Position numbers and translations under genes: made by a program. A model generated the notes under the pieces. It was given only the letters and a program-made list of their open reading frames with translations. It did no database searches and was not told where the DNA came from. This document shows positions 1 to 9,308 of a DNA stretch of 64,000 nt, one piece after another; the first letter of the stretch is position 1; the number at the start of each line of letters is the position of its first letter. The stretch comes from Lachnospiraceae bacterium (GTDB lineage: Bacteria; Bacillota; Clostridia; Lachnospirales; Lachnospiraceae), in assembly GCA_017470735.1 (NCBI GenBank), contig JAFUYB010000050.1, positions 35,077 to 99,076 on the forward strand, given 5' to 3'.

Positions 1-1
1 T

Positions 2-805
2 GTGCCGGAAGACAAGATACATTTGTCAATCGCGTCGGATGATCCGGCAATTGATGTATCGCTTTTGCCGACAGATGGGCGCAATTTGTGCGTGAAAGCG
101 GCAAAGGCTTTGATGGAGGATGCCGGGATCAATAAAGAAATAAAGATTCACCTGGTAAAGCGAATCCCGTTTGAAGCCGGTCTTGCCGGGGGCAGCACAG
201 ATGCGGCGGCAGTATTGAAGGGATTGAATAAATTATTAGATTTGCATTATACAAATGAAGGGCTTGCCGGAATAGGTGTAAAGCTTGGAGCGGATATACC
301 GTACTGCATTTATGGCGGGACGATGTTGGCAGAAGGGATAGGAGAAAAGTTGACGCCGGTCGAGCCGGAGCTGGCCACAATGCCGGTGCTTTTAGTGAAG
401 CCCGACTTTGGCGTTTCCACAGGCGGGATTTATCAGAGGCTGGATGCGGTAAAGAATCCGCCGCATCCGAATATCGACCGGCTCCTGCAGGCAATCCGGG
501 CGAGAGAACCACAGCAGATTGCAACATATATGGGCAATATATTGGAGGAAGTGACAATAGCTGAGAATCCGAAGTTAAAGAAAATTAAAACACAATTAAG
601 AAAATGCGGAGCGTTAGGAGCGCTAATGACCGGAAGCGGACCTACAATATTTGGACTGTTCGAAAACGGGGAAGCAGCAGAGAGGGCGAAGACAATAATA
701 GAAGAAAAACATAATGGATATTTTATAAAAATAACAAAAACACAAATCACAAATGATGATATAATAATTGTGGGATATTCTGGCGATAAGGAACGAAAAA
801 CATAA
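2..805 (+). CDS. ispE: 4-diphosphocytidyl-2-C-methyl-D-erythritol kinase (5' end outside window)
   Basis: IspE phosphorylates CDP-methylerythritol in the non-mevalonate (MEP) isoprenoid pathway in the cytoplasm. The reading frame is open to the left edge of the window, so the GTG at base 2 is only the first visible codon. Compared with the usual ~290 residues, roughly 25 N-terminal residues are missing. The GHMP-kinase ATP-binding loop is visible as PFEAGLAGGSTDAAAV, and the C-terminal GHMP motif as LMTGSGPTIFGLF. A GntR regulator and a DUF1934 gene follow on the same strand. Identification rests on the two motifs and overall similarity and is firm; the true start cannot be seen. Confidence 0.93.
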   Translation: MPEDKIHLSIASDDPAIDVSLLPTDGRNLCVKAAKALMEDAGINKEIKIHLVKRIPFEAGLAGGSTDAAAVLKGLNKLLDLHYTNEGLAGIGVKLGADIPYCIYGGTMLAEGIGEKLTPVEPELATMPVLLVKPDFGVSTGGIYQRLDAVKNPPHPNIDRLLQAIRAREPQQIATYMGNILEEVTIAENPKLKKIKTQLRKCGALGALMTGSGPTIFGLFENGEAAERAKTIIEEKHNGYFIKITKTQITNDDIIIVGYSGDKERKT

Positions 806-913
806 AGATTGAACAACAGCAATTTTATTTTACAAATCAAAATATAACAAACGGCAATTGCGAAAACAGGAAGTAAAATGGGGAAATATAAGATGAATAT
901 CGGGAGAAAGAAA

Positions 914-1600
914 ATGACGGATGATCTAAGGCTCAATATGGATGCGTATCTGCCATTGCGGGAAGTAGTATTTCACACGCTCCGTGATGCGATTTTAAAA
1001 GGAGAACTGGAGCCCGGGGAGCGGCTGATGGAGCTGCATCTTGCCAATCAGCTTGGCGTAAGCCGGACGCCGATCCGCGAGGCGATCCGGATGCTGGAGC
1101 AGGAAGGCTTGGCGATTACTGTGCCCAGGCGCGGGGCGCAGGTAGCCCGCATGACGGAAAAGGATCTCGAAGATGTCTTGGAGATCCGGGATGCGCTCGA
1201 TGAATTAGCGGTATCAGCCGCGTCGAGACGGATCACAGAGAAAGATTTTAAGGAATTGGAAGAGGCAATGCGGCAATTTGAAAACGCTGTGGCACAGGGA
1301 GAGGTGCGTCAGATCGTGGAAGCAGACGAGGCATTTCACAATGTGATCTACCGGGCGGCAGGCAATCCCAAGCTTTCGACGATCGTGCAGAATTTAAAGG
1401 AGCAGATGTATCGCTATAGATATGAGTATGTCAAAGACAATGCGGATTATGAAATGCTGATTAAAGAACACAAGAGCATCCTTGAAGGTCTCCGCCGGAA
1501 GGATACCGAATATGTGAAAGGGGTCATGCACGAACACTTAGAGCATCAGGTGGAGGGTGTGCGGACAGTGATCCGCCGTCAAAAGAGTATGGTGGATTGA
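914..1600 (+). CDS. GntR-family transcriptional regulator, FCD (FadR-like) subfamily
   Basis: Predicted DNA-binding repressor or activator that responds to a small carboxylate ligand. The N-terminal winged helix shows the typical string GVSRTPIREAIRML. The C-terminal all-helical FCD domain has conserved acidic and histidine positions (EADEAFHNVIYRAAGN, then a histidine-rich HEHLEH near the end) that in this family hold a metal. The ATG at 914 is preferred over those at 878 and 893 because GGGAG lies 7 bases before it and the protein then starts at the usual distance from the helix-turn-helix. It lies just downstream of ispE and upstream of the DUF1934 gene. The target genes are unknown. Confidence 0.88.
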   Translation: MTDDLRLNMDAYLPLREVVFHTLRDAILKGELEPGERLMELHLANQLGVSRTPIREAIRMLEQEGLAITVPRRGAQVARMTEKDLEDVLEIRDALDELAVSAASRRITEKDFKELEEAMRQFENAVAQGEVRQIVEADEAFHNVIYRAAGNPKLSTIVQNLKEQMYRYRYEYVKDNADYEMLIKEHKSILEGLRRKDTEYVKGVMHEHLEHQVEGVRTVIRRQKSMVD

Positions 1601-1603
1601 TTG

Positions 1604-2014
1604 ATGCGGAAGGTAAAGATCGTACGCAGGATTTATCGGCGGCTGGATGGCGCTGCCGAGCAGGAGAAAACCGTGTTAGGCGGCGTCCGACATGACAGAG
1701 GGAATAAAATTTATTTACAATTTAAGGAAATAATCTCAGAAGACATGGAGCCCGTGCCGACATTGCTGACCGTTGTCGGGGATGAGGTGGTACTGCACCG
1801 GAAGGGAGATGTGGGCGGCGATATGCGGTTTGTGGCGGGAGAAAGCCACAGCCTGATGTACCGGACGCCGATGGGCGCGCTGCCGATGGAGATACAGACA
1901 TCGAAGGTGGATGTGTTTGTATCGCGGGGCATATTGAAAATTGAATTAAAATATAATTTATTATCCGCCGGAGACCTGTTGTCTGAGATTGATATGAGTA
2001 TTCGGGCGGAGTAA
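1604..2014 (+). CDS. DUF1934 (YwiB-like) beta-barrel protein
   Basis: A ~136-residue protein that resembles the DUF1934 family, small calycin-like beta-barrels of unknown function common in Firmicutes. The order ispE - GntR - DUF1934 is one I associate with Clostridia. Visible family features are the MRTPMG-like segment (here LMYRTPMGALPMEI) and the C-terminal KIELKYNL...DLLSEIDM strands. The ATG at 1604, four bases after the regulator's stop, is preferred over the TTG at 1601. The ribosome-binding site (GGTGG) is weak, so translational coupling to the upstream gene is likely. The function is not known. Confidence 0.75.
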   Translation: MRKVKIVRRIYRRLDGAAEQEKTVLGGVRHDRGNKIYLQFKEIISEDMEPVPTLLTVVGDEVVLHRKGDVGGDMRFVAGESHSLMYRTPMGALPMEIQTSKVDVFVSRGILKIELKYNLLSAGDLLSEIDMSIRAE

Positions 2015-2016
2015 GG

Positions 2017-2481
2017 CTACTTACTCCCCGTCATCTTATTCAACCGCTCCGTCAGCCTTGCCCGCCAGCCTTTTTTGACCGGCTCGGCATTGAGCCTGCC
2101 GTGGAGTCCCCGCACGCCGGTCAGGTAAAGACCGCTGACAGTTGCCTTGACTTCACGCTTTGTCGGGATTTCGTCGAAGACTTCTTCAGCGCAGATTAAG
2201 TTCATGATCTGCGGACCGGCTTTTACTTTGACGATCGGAACCTTGGCGCGCTTGGTGTACCAGGGAGCAGCATCCAGGACGGCATTCGGAAGACCGGCAT
2301 CCCGAAGGCGCATCCGCTTTTTGTCAATGATCAACAGGGAAACCTGCTGGGATGTGGCAGCGACCTGTTTCTGCTGTTCGGCGCGCTGCTTCTCCATGCG
2401 CTTGCCGAGAAAATACAGACCGACAGTCAATCCGGCGAGGATGACGAGCATCACGATAAGAACGATCAAATGTGTAGGCAT
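2017..2481 (-). CDS. Single-pass membrane protein, conserved hypothetical
   Basis: 154 residues. An N-terminal hydrophobic segment (about residues 4-26, HLIVLIVMLVILAGLTVGLY) is followed by a basic, glutamine-rich stretch (GKRMEKQRAEQQKQ). A ~100-residue soluble domain with KKRMRLRDAGLPNAVLDAAP then follows. The likely topology is an N-terminal anchor with a cytoplasmic domain. It converges tail-to-tail with the DUF1934 gene, two bases apart, and is transcribed away from scfA. I do not recognise a characterised family, although similar small anchored proteins occur next to scfA in Lachnospiraceae as far as I recall. No catalytic motif is visible. Confidence 0.7.
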   Translation of the reverse strand: MPTHLIVLIVMLVILAGLTVGLYFLGKRMEKQRAEQQKQVAATSQQVSLLIIDKKRMRLRDAGLPNAVLDAAPWYTKRAKVPIVKVKAGPQIMNLICAEEVFDEIPTKREVKATVSGLYLTGVRGLHGRLNAEPVKKGWRARLTERLNKMTGSK

Positions 2482-2619
2482 ATCTTCAATTCCTTTCGAT
2501 AATTACAAGAGATTTTATGTCTGTCCGGTCATTTGGACAGCTATATAGGTTTAACAGTACCATTTTCGTGAAAAAAAAGCAACCAAATCGAAAAATCTCT
2601 TTTCCTTTTCAGACAAGTG

Positions 2620-2628
2620 TGATATAAT
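2620..2628 (+). promoter_or_regulatory. Extended -10 promoter upstream of scfA
   Basis: TGATATAAT is a consensus -10 hexamer preceded by the TGN extension. The matching -35 position is poor (TTTTCC-like), as expected for an extended -10 promoter. It lies 41 bases before the scfA start and points away from the minus-strand membrane protein gene. Confidence 0.6.
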
Positions 2629-2669
2629 CCGTACGAAATTTGAGCAAAAAGCCAATGAAGGAGACGATT

Positions 2670-2810
2670 ATGAAGCATGTCAAGACTTTAAATACGAAGA
2701 GATTGCAGAATACGGTAAAGAAGGGCGGCTGCGGTGAGTGCCAGACTTCCTGCCAGTCTGCGTGCAAGACGAGCTGCACAGTCGGCAATCAGAGCTGTGA
2801 GCAGAAATAG
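2670..2810 (+). CDS. scfA: SCIFF ranthipeptide precursor (six cysteines in forty-five residues)
   Basis: 46-residue precursor peptide. The N-terminal leader is MKHVKTLNTKRLQNTVKKGG and the core carries cysteines at positions 21, 24, 28, 32, 36 and 43. The SCIFF family is universal in Clostridia. The radical SAM enzyme ScfB forms thioether bridges from the cysteines to alpha carbons of acceptor residues. The start is set by GAAGGAGA eight bases upstream. The maturase gene lies immediately downstream, separated by a terminator-like hairpin. The biological role of the mature peptide remains unsettled in the literature. Identification is firm because of the cysteine spacing and the neighbour. Confidence 0.93.
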   Translation: MKHVKTLNTKRLQNTVKKGGCGECQTSCQSACKTSCTVGNQSCEQK

Positions 2811-2832
2811 ATAGTTTTTGGGTGGAATTTTT

Positions 2833-2874
2833 GAATGGGGGAGACAAGATACAGTTCCTCTCCCATTCTTTTTG
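2833..2874 (+). terminator. Hairpin with U-run between scfA and scfB (attenuator)
   Basis: GAATGGGGGAGA pairs with TCTCCCATTC around a loop of about 14 bases, followed by TTTTT. This has the form of an intrinsic terminator placed between the peptide gene and its maturase. It would let scfA mRNA greatly outnumber scfB mRNA. Confidence 0.75.
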
Positions 2875-2881
2875 CTGTATT

Positions 2882-4267
2882 ATGATACATCAATTTAAAA
2901 ATAACGGTTACAACATCGTCATGGACATCGAAAGCGGCGCGATTCACGAAGTGGACGATGCGATGTACGAGATGATTGCTTCCTATAAAAATAGCTCCAA
3001 AGAGGAGCTGTTTGAAAAAGTGGTAAAGACATTTCCGGATCTTTCCGGAGATGAATTGGAAGAGATTTATGACGAGATCCGCACACTTGAAGCAGAAGGC
3101 AGCCTGTTTTCCGAAGGGGCGTATGAGGAGAAAATGATGGATTTCTCCAGGCGTCCTACGGTGGTAAAGGCATTGTGCCTGCATGTGGCGCATGACTGCA
3201 ACCTTTCCTGCGGCTACTGCTTTGCGGAGGAAGGAAAGTACCACGGTGACAAGCGGGAACTGATGAGTTTAGAGACCGGAAAGGCGGCGCTGGATTTTCT
3301 GGTTGCGCATTCCGGAAACCGGCGAAATCTGGAAGTGGATTTTTTCGGAGGGGAACCGCTGCTCAACTTTGAAGTCGTTAAGGAACTGGTGGCCTACGGG
3401 CGGTCATTGGAAGAAAAAAATGACAAGCATTTCCGCTTTACATTGACGACCAACGGTGTCCTGCTGGATGACGAAGTGATGGAATTTGCCAACCGCGAGC
3501 TGGACAATGTCGTGCTGTCGTTGGACGGGAGAAAAGAAGTCAACGACCGGATGCGTCCGTTCCGTGGCGGCCATTCCGTAGGCAGCTATGAGAAAATCGT
3601 ACCGAAATTCCAGCGGTTTGCCAAAGGCCGGAAGGGCAAATATTATGTCCGCGGGACTTATACGCATTACAATCTCGATTTTTCAAAGGATGTGCTGCAT
3701 CTGTCGGATTTGGGATTTGACCAGATTTCAGTGGAGCCGGTAGTGGCGCAGGAGTCTGATGATTACGCGATCCGCGAGGAGGATCTGCCGCAGCTGTTTG
3801 ATGAATATGACGCGTTGGCGGCAGAGCTGGTACGGCGGCATGGAAAGGATAATGATTTTACATTCTTTCATTTTATGATCGACCTTGAGGGCGGACCGTG
3901 TGTGTACAAACGGCTGTCCGGCTGTGGATCCGGCACGGAGTACTTGGCAGTGACGCCGGCGGGCGATCTGTATCCTTGCCATCAGTTTGTCGGAAATGAA
4001 GCGTTTCGCATGGGAGATGTGTGGCACGGCGTTGACCGGGAGGATCTGGTGACAGAGTTCAAATCCTGCAATGTCTATGCCAAAGAGAAATGCAAAGACT
4101 GTTTTGCCAGATTTTATTGCAGCGGCGGATGCGCCGCGAATTCTTACAATTTCCATGGCAGCATTACCGACACCTATGAGATCGGCTGTGAATTACAGAA
4201 AAAGCGCATAGAATGTGCGATTATGATACAGGTGGCGTTGGCGGATGGGACTGACGCCGGAGAGTGA
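2882..4267 (+). CDS. scfB: Thioether cross-link-forming SCIFF peptide maturase, radical SAM/SPASM
   Basis: 461-residue radical SAM enzyme that installs thioether links in ScfA. The N-terminal precursor-binding (RRE-like) region starts MIHQFKNNGYNIVMD. The radical SAM cluster motif is CNLSCGYC (CX3CX2C), at about residue 106. The C-terminal SPASM region carries the auxiliary-cluster cysteines, including CGSGTEY, YPCHQF, CNVYAKEKCKDCFARFYCSGGC and a last CEL. The ATG at 2882 is preferred over an upstream in-frame GTG at 2822 because that codon lies before the attenuator hairpin and homologues begin with MIHQ. No good ribosome-binding site precedes 2882, another hint that expression is kept low. 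Confidence 0.93.
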   Translation: MIHQFKNNGYNIVMDIESGAIHEVDDAMYEMIASYKNSSKEELFEKVVKTFPDLSGDELEEIYDEIRTLEAEGSLFSEGAYEEKMMDFSRRPTVVKALCLHVAHDCNLSCGYCFAEEGKYHGDKRELMSLETGKAALDFLVAHSGNRRNLEVDFFGGEPLLNFEVVKELVAYGRSLEEKNDKHFRFTLTTNGVLLDDEVMEFANRELDNVVLSLDGRKEVNDRMRPFRGGHSVGSYEKIVPKFQRFAKGRKGKYYVRGTYTHYNLDFSKDVLHLSDLGFDQISVEPVVAQESDDYAIREEDLPQLFDEYDALAAELVRRHGKDNDFTFFHFMIDLEGGPCVYKRLSGCGSGTEYLAVTPAGDLYPCHQFVGNEAFRMGDVWHGVDREDLVTEFKSCNVYAKEKCKDCFARFYCSGGCAANSYNFHGSITDTYEIGCELQKKRIECAIMIQVALADGTDAGE

Positions 4268-4296
4268 GAAACTTTACACCAAGGAGATGGAACATT

Positions 4297-6648
4297 ATGA
4301 AGCGAATGAAGAAAAGCAGAGGAGTTGCGGTATTGGTCATCCTCGCTCTGATACTCGGGGCATTGGGTGCTTACGCAGGAATTATTCTCTCATCGACAGG
4401 AGCAGGCAAGAACCGCAATATCAAGCTCGGCCTGGATCTGGCCGGAGGTGTCAGCATTACCTATGAAGCGGTGGGTGATACGCCGACTTCCGAGGAGATG
4501 AATGATACGATCTACAAGCTCCAGCAGCGTATTGAAAATGATCTTGGATCGGAAAGTACGACGACTGAGGCAAATGTATATCAGGTCGGCGACGACCGTA
4601 TTACGGTAGAGATTCCGGGCGTGACGGACGCGAACGCGATCCTGGAAGAATTGGGTACGCCGGGCGCGCTGTATTTCATTAAGCAGAAAAACGCGGAAGG
4701 AAATGAAAATTATTCCTATGACACGGCAAGCGGTACATTTATTCTCAATTATGATCTGTCCGAATTAGAAGAAAACGGTTCGATCGTATTGACCGGTTCT
4801 GAGGTGGAGAGCGCGGAAGCGACCTATGAGACGGATCAGACGACGAAAAATCAGAAGCCTGTTGTTCAGATCAATCTGAATGAGACAGGTACACAGGCAT
4901 TTGCTGATGCGACGACATCGGCTTACCAAAATGGCGAATCGATCGGTATTTACTATGACGGACGGTTTGTATCTGTGCCGAATGTCAATTCGGCGATCAC
5001 CGATGGCAACTGTGTCATCGAGGGTATGGACGATTATGAAGAGGCGGAAAGCCTTGCGTCCTACATCCGTATCGGTGGCCTGGATGTCGAGCTCGCTGAG
5101 CTGCAGTCTGAGGTAGTCGGCGCGCAGTTGGGCAGCGATGCTTTAAAGACCAGCCTGATGGCAGGCGCGATCGGCCTGGGGATCGTCATCGTGTTCCTGA
5201 TCGCGATGTACCTGCTTCCGGGATTCGCGGCGGCTTTGGCGTTGCTGCTTTATACGGAGCTGATCATTTCCATACTGTATCTGTTTGACATCACACTGAC
5301 CCTGCCGGGTATCGCGGGTATCATCCTCTCGATCGGTATGGCGGTTGACGCGAATGTGATTATTTTCGCCCGTATCCGCGAGGAGATCGCGGCAGGCAAA
5401 AATGTGTATTCTGCGGTGGACGAAGGTTTCCGCAAGGCAATGAGCGCAATCGTCGATGGTAATATTACGACGCTGATCGCCGCGGCAGTGCTGGGCGTGC
5501 TTGGTTCCGGTACGGTACGCGGATTCGCGACGACATTGGCGCTCGGCGTTGTTCTGTCAATGTTTACGGCATTAGTCGTGACACGGACGATCATGCGCAG
5601 CTTTTTGGCGCTGGGTCTGAAGGATGAAAAATTGTACGGACGCGCGAAGGAGCGCAAGACGATCCACTTCATTTCCAAGAAGACGATCTTCTTTGCGATT
5701 TCGATCATCGCGATCGGCGCGGGCATTATCGCTATGGGCATGAGCGCGGCAAGCAGCGGCAAGGCGCTCAACTACAGCCTCGAGTTCCTGGGCGGTACCT
5801 CAACGACCGTTACGCTGGACAAGGATTATACGATTGCGGAATTGGATGAAAAGGTTACGCCGATCGTTTCGGAGATCACTGGAGACAACGACATCCAGAT
5901 GCAGAAGGTCAGCGGAACGAATCAGGTCGTGATCAAGACGCGGACACTGGAGCTGGAAGAGCGTGAAGAAATGAATGCGGCAATGGAAGAGAATTTCGGT
6001 GCCAAGGAAGAAGAGATTTCTTCGGAGAACATCAGCTCCACGATCAGTGGGGAAATGCGCCGGCAGTCGATTGTCGCGGTGCTGGTAGCGGCGTTCTTCA
6101 TGCTGCTGTACATCTGGTTCCGGTTCAAGGATATCCGTTTTGCGACAAGCGCGATCGTGGCACTGCTGCACGATGTAATGGTAGTACTGGCGCTGTATGC
6201 GTGCCTGCGGCTGTCGGTCGGCTCGGCGTTCATCGCGTGTATGCTGACCGTTATCGGATATTCCGTCAACGATACGATCGTCATTTTCGACCGTATCCGT
6301 GAGAATATGGTTCGCCTGCGCAACAAGAATGACCGCGATGAACTGGAAAAGCTGGCAGACACATCGATCACGCAGACGCTGTCGCGAAGTATCTCGACTT
6401 CGTTTACAACAGCGGTAACCATTTTGATGCTGTTGATTTTAGGCGTTTCAACGATTAAAGAATTCGCGCTGCCGCTTTTGGCAGGCGTGATCACAGGTAC
6501 CTATTCGTCAATCTGCATTGCGACGGAGCTGTGGTTTATCATGAGGATTTATCTGAAATCCAAGAATGAGCCGCAGGGCGGACGCCGCAACAGACATCAG
6601 CCGAAGAAGCAGAAGGCGACAAAGGAGAACAACGGGGTACTTGTGTAA
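4297..6648 (+). CDS. secDF: Protein translocase subunit SecDF (fused SecD and SecF)
   Basis: 783 residues. SecDF uses the proton gradient to help SecYEG export proteins across the membrane. The N-terminal SecD half has the first membrane helix, the LGLDLAGGVSITYEA motif, the large P1 domain, then five helices with GIAGIILSIGMAVDANVIIFARIREE. The SecF half begins near residue 455 and carries SLEFLGGTSTTVTL and VIGYSVNDTIVIFDRIRENM. SecD and SecF are separate in many bacteria but fused in a number of Firmicutes. The ATG at 4297 is chosen because AAGGAG lies about 10 bases upstream; earlier in-frame starts overlap scfB. The C-terminus is basic and cytoplasmic. Confidence 0.95.
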   Translation: MKRMKKSRGVAVLVILALILGALGAYAGIILSSTGAGKNRNIKLGLDLAGGVSITYEAVGDTPTSEEMNDTIYKLQQRIENDLGSESTTTEANVYQVGDDRITVEIPGVTDANAILEELGTPGALYFIKQKNAEGNENYSYDTASGTFILNYDLSELEENGSIVLTGSEVESAEATYETDQTTKNQKPVVQINLNETGTQAFADATTSAYQNGESIGIYYDGRFVSVPNVNSAITDGNCVIEGMDDYEEAESLASYIRIGGLDVELAELQSEVVGAQLGSDALKTSLMAGAIGLGIVIVFLIAMYLLPGFAAALALLLYTELIISILYLFDITLTLPGIAGIILSIGMAVDANVIIFARIREEIAAGKNVYSAVDEGFRKAMSAIVDGNITTLIAAAVLGVLGSGTVRGFATTLALGVVLSMFTALVVTRTIMRSFLALGLKDEKLYGRAKERKTIHFISKKTIFFAISIIAIGAGIIAMGMSAASSGKALNYSLEFLGGTSTTVTLDKDYTIAELDEKVTPIVSEITGDNDIQMQKVSGTNQVVIKTRTLELEEREEMNAAMEENFGAKEEEISSENISSTISGEMRRQSIVAVLVAAFFMLLYIWFRFKDIRFATSAIVALLHDVMVVLALYACLRLSVGSAFIACMLTVIGYSVNDTIVIFDRIRENMVRLRNKNDRDELEKLADTSITQTLSRSISTSFTTAVTILMLLILGVSTIKEFALPLLAGVITGTYSSICIATELWFIMRIYLKSKNEPQGGRRNRHQPKKQKATKENNGVLV

Positions 6649-6729
6649 TAGACAAATACGGCGGACGTAAGACCGGAGGGCTATACGGTCGGTGATTTGT
6701 GCAGGTGAAAGAGAAAAAGGAGAAAACGA

Positions 6730-7977
6730 ATGTATAAAATTGATGACATTATCCAGGTAGATTCTGACATCGCTGACGCGATCCGTGCGGAATACGACCG
6801 GCAGGCAAGCCACATCGAGCTGATCGCATCGGAGAACTGGGTATCTCCGGCGGTGATGGCGGCGATGGGGTCGGTTCTTACCAACAAATACGCAGAGGGC
6901 TATCCGGGCAAGCGGTATTATGGCGGCTGCGAGGTAGTCGATGAAGTGGAGGATATGGCGCGGGACCGCGCGAAAGAGCTGTTCGGCTGTGAATATGTCA
7001 ATGTCCAGCCGCATTCCGGCGCGCAGGCCAATATGGCTGTCCAGTTCGCGATCTGTGAGCCGGGAGACACGGTGATGGGCATGAGCCTCGATCACGGCGG
7101 ACATCTGTCGCACGGAAGCCCGGTCAATTTCTCGGGCAAGTTCTTCAACATTGTGCCTTACGGGGTCAATGATGAGGGCTGGATCGATTATGACAATGTG
7201 AGAAAAATTGCGTTAGAGTGCAAGCCCAAGATGATCATCTGCGGCGCGAGCGCTTACGCCCGTGAGATTGATTTCGCAAAATTCCGCGAGATCGCCGATG
7301 AAGTGGGTGCCGTATTGATGGCGGACATCGCGCACATCGCCGGACTGGTCGCGACAGGGCTGCATCCTTCGCCGATTCCGTACGCGCATGTGACGACCAC
7401 GACGACACACAAGACGCTCCGCGGACCGCGTGGCGGCATGATCATGTCATCGAACGAAGTCAACGACAAATACAATTTCAACAAAGCTATGTTCCCCGGC
7501 ATCCAGGGCGGTCCGCTGATGCATGTGATCGCGGCAAAGGCGGTCTGCTTTAAAGAAGCATTGGAGCCTTCGTTTAAAGAGTATATGACGCAGGTGAAGG
7601 ACAATGCTCAGACCCTGGCAAAGGGCTTGATGGACCGTGGCGTAAACATCGTTTCCGGCGGGACAGACAACCATCTGATGCTGGTGGATTTGGTGTCGTT
7701 TGGCAAGACAGGAAAAGAGATCGAGACGCAGCTTGACCAGGCGCATATCACGGCCAACAAGAATACCGTGCCAAACGATCCGAAGAGCCCGTTTGTGACA
7801 AGCGGCATCCGGCTCGGCACGCCTGCAGCGACAAGCCGCGGACTGGTCGAAGAAGATTTTGATAAGGTTGCCGAAGCAATCGCGACCGTCATCAAAGAAG
7901 GCGAAGACGGCGTTGCGAAAGCAAGAGCGATCGTAGATGAGTTGACTGAGAAATATCCACTATCCGGCAGGTTTTAG
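6730..7977 (+). CDS. glyA: Serine hydroxymethyltransferase
   Basis: 415 residues, the normal length for this PLP enzyme. It interconverts serine and glycine and passes the one-carbon unit to tetrahydrofolate in the cytoplasm. Visible family signatures are [15 protein letters not shown], the tyrosine-rich [17 protein letters not shown] and the PLP-lysine motif [21 protein letters not shown] lies shortly before the ATG. serS follows after 38 bases, and both sit downstream of secDF on the same strand. I saw no glycine riboswitch in the 81-base gap before it. Confidence 0.97.
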   Translation: MYKIDDIIQVDSDIADAIRAEYDRQASHIELIASENWVSPAVMAAMGSVLTNKYAEGYPGKRYYGGCEVVDEVEDMARDRAKELFGCEYVNVQPHSGAQANMAVQFAICEPGDTVMGMSLDHGGHLSHGSPVNFSGKFFNIVPYGVNDEGWIDYDNVRKIALECKPKMIICGASAYAREIDFAKFREIADEVGAVLMADIAHIAGLVATGLHPSPIPYAHVTTTTTHKTLRGPRGGMIMSSNEVNDKYNFNKAMFPGIQGGPLMHVIAAKAVCFKEALEPSFKEYMTQVKDNAQTLAKGLMDRGVNIVSGGTDNHLMLVDLVSFGKTGKEIETQLDQAHITANKNTVPNDPKSPFVTSGIRLGTPAATSRGLVEEDFDKVAEAIATVIKEGEDGVAKARAIVDELTEKYPLSGRF

Positions 7978-8015
7978 TTAAGGAAAATAAGATAGCCGAG
8001 AGAGGATTACTATAA

Positions 8016-9305
8016 ATGCTAGACATAAAATTTGTTCGCGAGAACCCGGAAACAGTAAAAGAAAACATCCGCAAAAAATTCCAGGATCACAAGCTTCCTT
8101 TTGTAGACGAAGTCATCGAGCTTGACCAGAAGATCCGCGCGGCAAAAAGCGAGGGAGACGAGCTTCGCGCGTCACGCAACACGCTTTCCAAGCAGATCGG
8201 CGGTCTGATGAAAGAAGGCAAAAAAGACGAAGCAGAAGCAGTCAAGGCGCAGGTCAAGGCAAACGCCGACCGTCTGGCAGAGCTGGAAAAAGAAGAGAGC
8301 GAGTGTGCAGCGGAGCTGGAAAAACGGATGCTGGTGATTCCGAATATCATCGATCCGTCAGTGCCGATCGGCGAAGACGATTCCAAGAATGTCGAGATTG
8401 AGAAGTTTGGCGAGCCGGTCGTTCCGGATTTTGAGATTCCGTATCATACGGATATCATGGCAAGCTTCAATGGCATTGATCTTGATGCGGCGGGAAAGGT
8501 TGCCGGAAACGGATTTTACTATCTGATGGGCGATATCGCCAGATTGCATTCGGCGGTGATCTCTTACGCGAGGGATTTCATGATCGGCCGGGGCTTCACC
8601 TACTGCGTGCCGCCGTTTATGATCCGTTCAAATGTCGTGACCGGCGTGATGAGCTTTGAGGAAATGGACGCGATGATGTACAAGATCGAGGGGGAAGACC
8701 TCTATCTGATCGGGACATCGGAGCATTCGATGATCGGCAAATTTATCGACACGATCCATGAGGAAGAAAGCCTTCCCTATACATACACAAGTTATTCGCC
8801 CTGCTTCCGCAAGGAAAAAGGCGCTCACGGTATCGAAGAACGCGGAGTGTACCGTATTCATCAGTTTGAAAAGCAGGAGATGATTGTCGTCTGCAAGCCG
8901 GACGAGGCGATGGAGTGGTATGACAAGCTGTGGCAGAATACAGTGGATCTGTTTCGCAGTCTGGATATTCCGGTTCGTACACTGGAATGCTGTTCCGGGG
9001 ATCTGGCGGATCTTAAAGTTAAGTCCTGCGATGTTGAGGCGTGGTCGCCGCGGCAGCAGAAGTATTTTGAGGTCGGAAGCTGCTCGAACCTCGGTGATGC
9101 GCAGGCGCGCCGCCTGAAAATCCGTGTACGCGGTAAAGACGGTGAGAAATATTTCGCCAACACGCTGAACAACACGGTTGTCGCTCCGCCGCGGATGCTG
9201 ATCGCGTTTTTGGAGAACAACCTCAATGAGGACGGTTCGGTGGATATTCCGGAGGCGCTGCGTCCCTATATGGGCGGAACGGAAAAGCTGGTGCCCGCGG
9301 AGTAA
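8016..9305 (+). CDS. serS: Seryl-tRNA synthetase
   Basis: 429 residues. It charges tRNA-Ser in the cytoplasm. The N-terminal ~110 residues form the long antiparallel coiled coil that contacts the tRNA arm (many E/K/R heptads, for example KVKANADRLAELEKEESECAAELEKR). The class II core follows, with motif 2 (CFRKEKGAHGIEERGVYRIHQFEK) and motif 3 near the C-terminus (LNNTVVAPPRMLIAFLENN). No T-box leader is visible in the 38 bases between glyA and serS, so it probably shares the glyA transcript. The RNase H gene begins three bases after the stop. Confidence 0.97.
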   Translation: MLDIKFVRENPETVKENIRKKFQDHKLPFVDEVIELDQKIRAAKSEGDELRASRNTLSKQIGGLMKEGKKDEAEAVKAQVKANADRLAELEKEESECAAELEKRMLVIPNIIDPSVPIGEDDSKNVEIEKFGEPVVPDFEIPYHTDIMASFNGIDLDAAGKVAGNGFYYLMGDIARLHSAVISYARDFMIGRGFTYCVPPFMIRSNVVTGVMSFEEMDAMMYKIEGEDLYLIGTSEHSMIGKFIDTIHEEESLPYTYTSYSPCFRKEKGAHGIEERGVYRIHQFEKQEMIVVCKPDEAMEWYDKLWQNTVDLFRSLDIPVRTLECCSGDLADLKVKSCDVEAWSPRQQKYFEVGSCSNLGDAQARRLKIRVRGKDGEKYFANTLNNTVVAPPRMLIAFLENNLNEDGSVDIPEALRPYMGGTEKLVPAE

Positions 9306-9308
9306 AAA

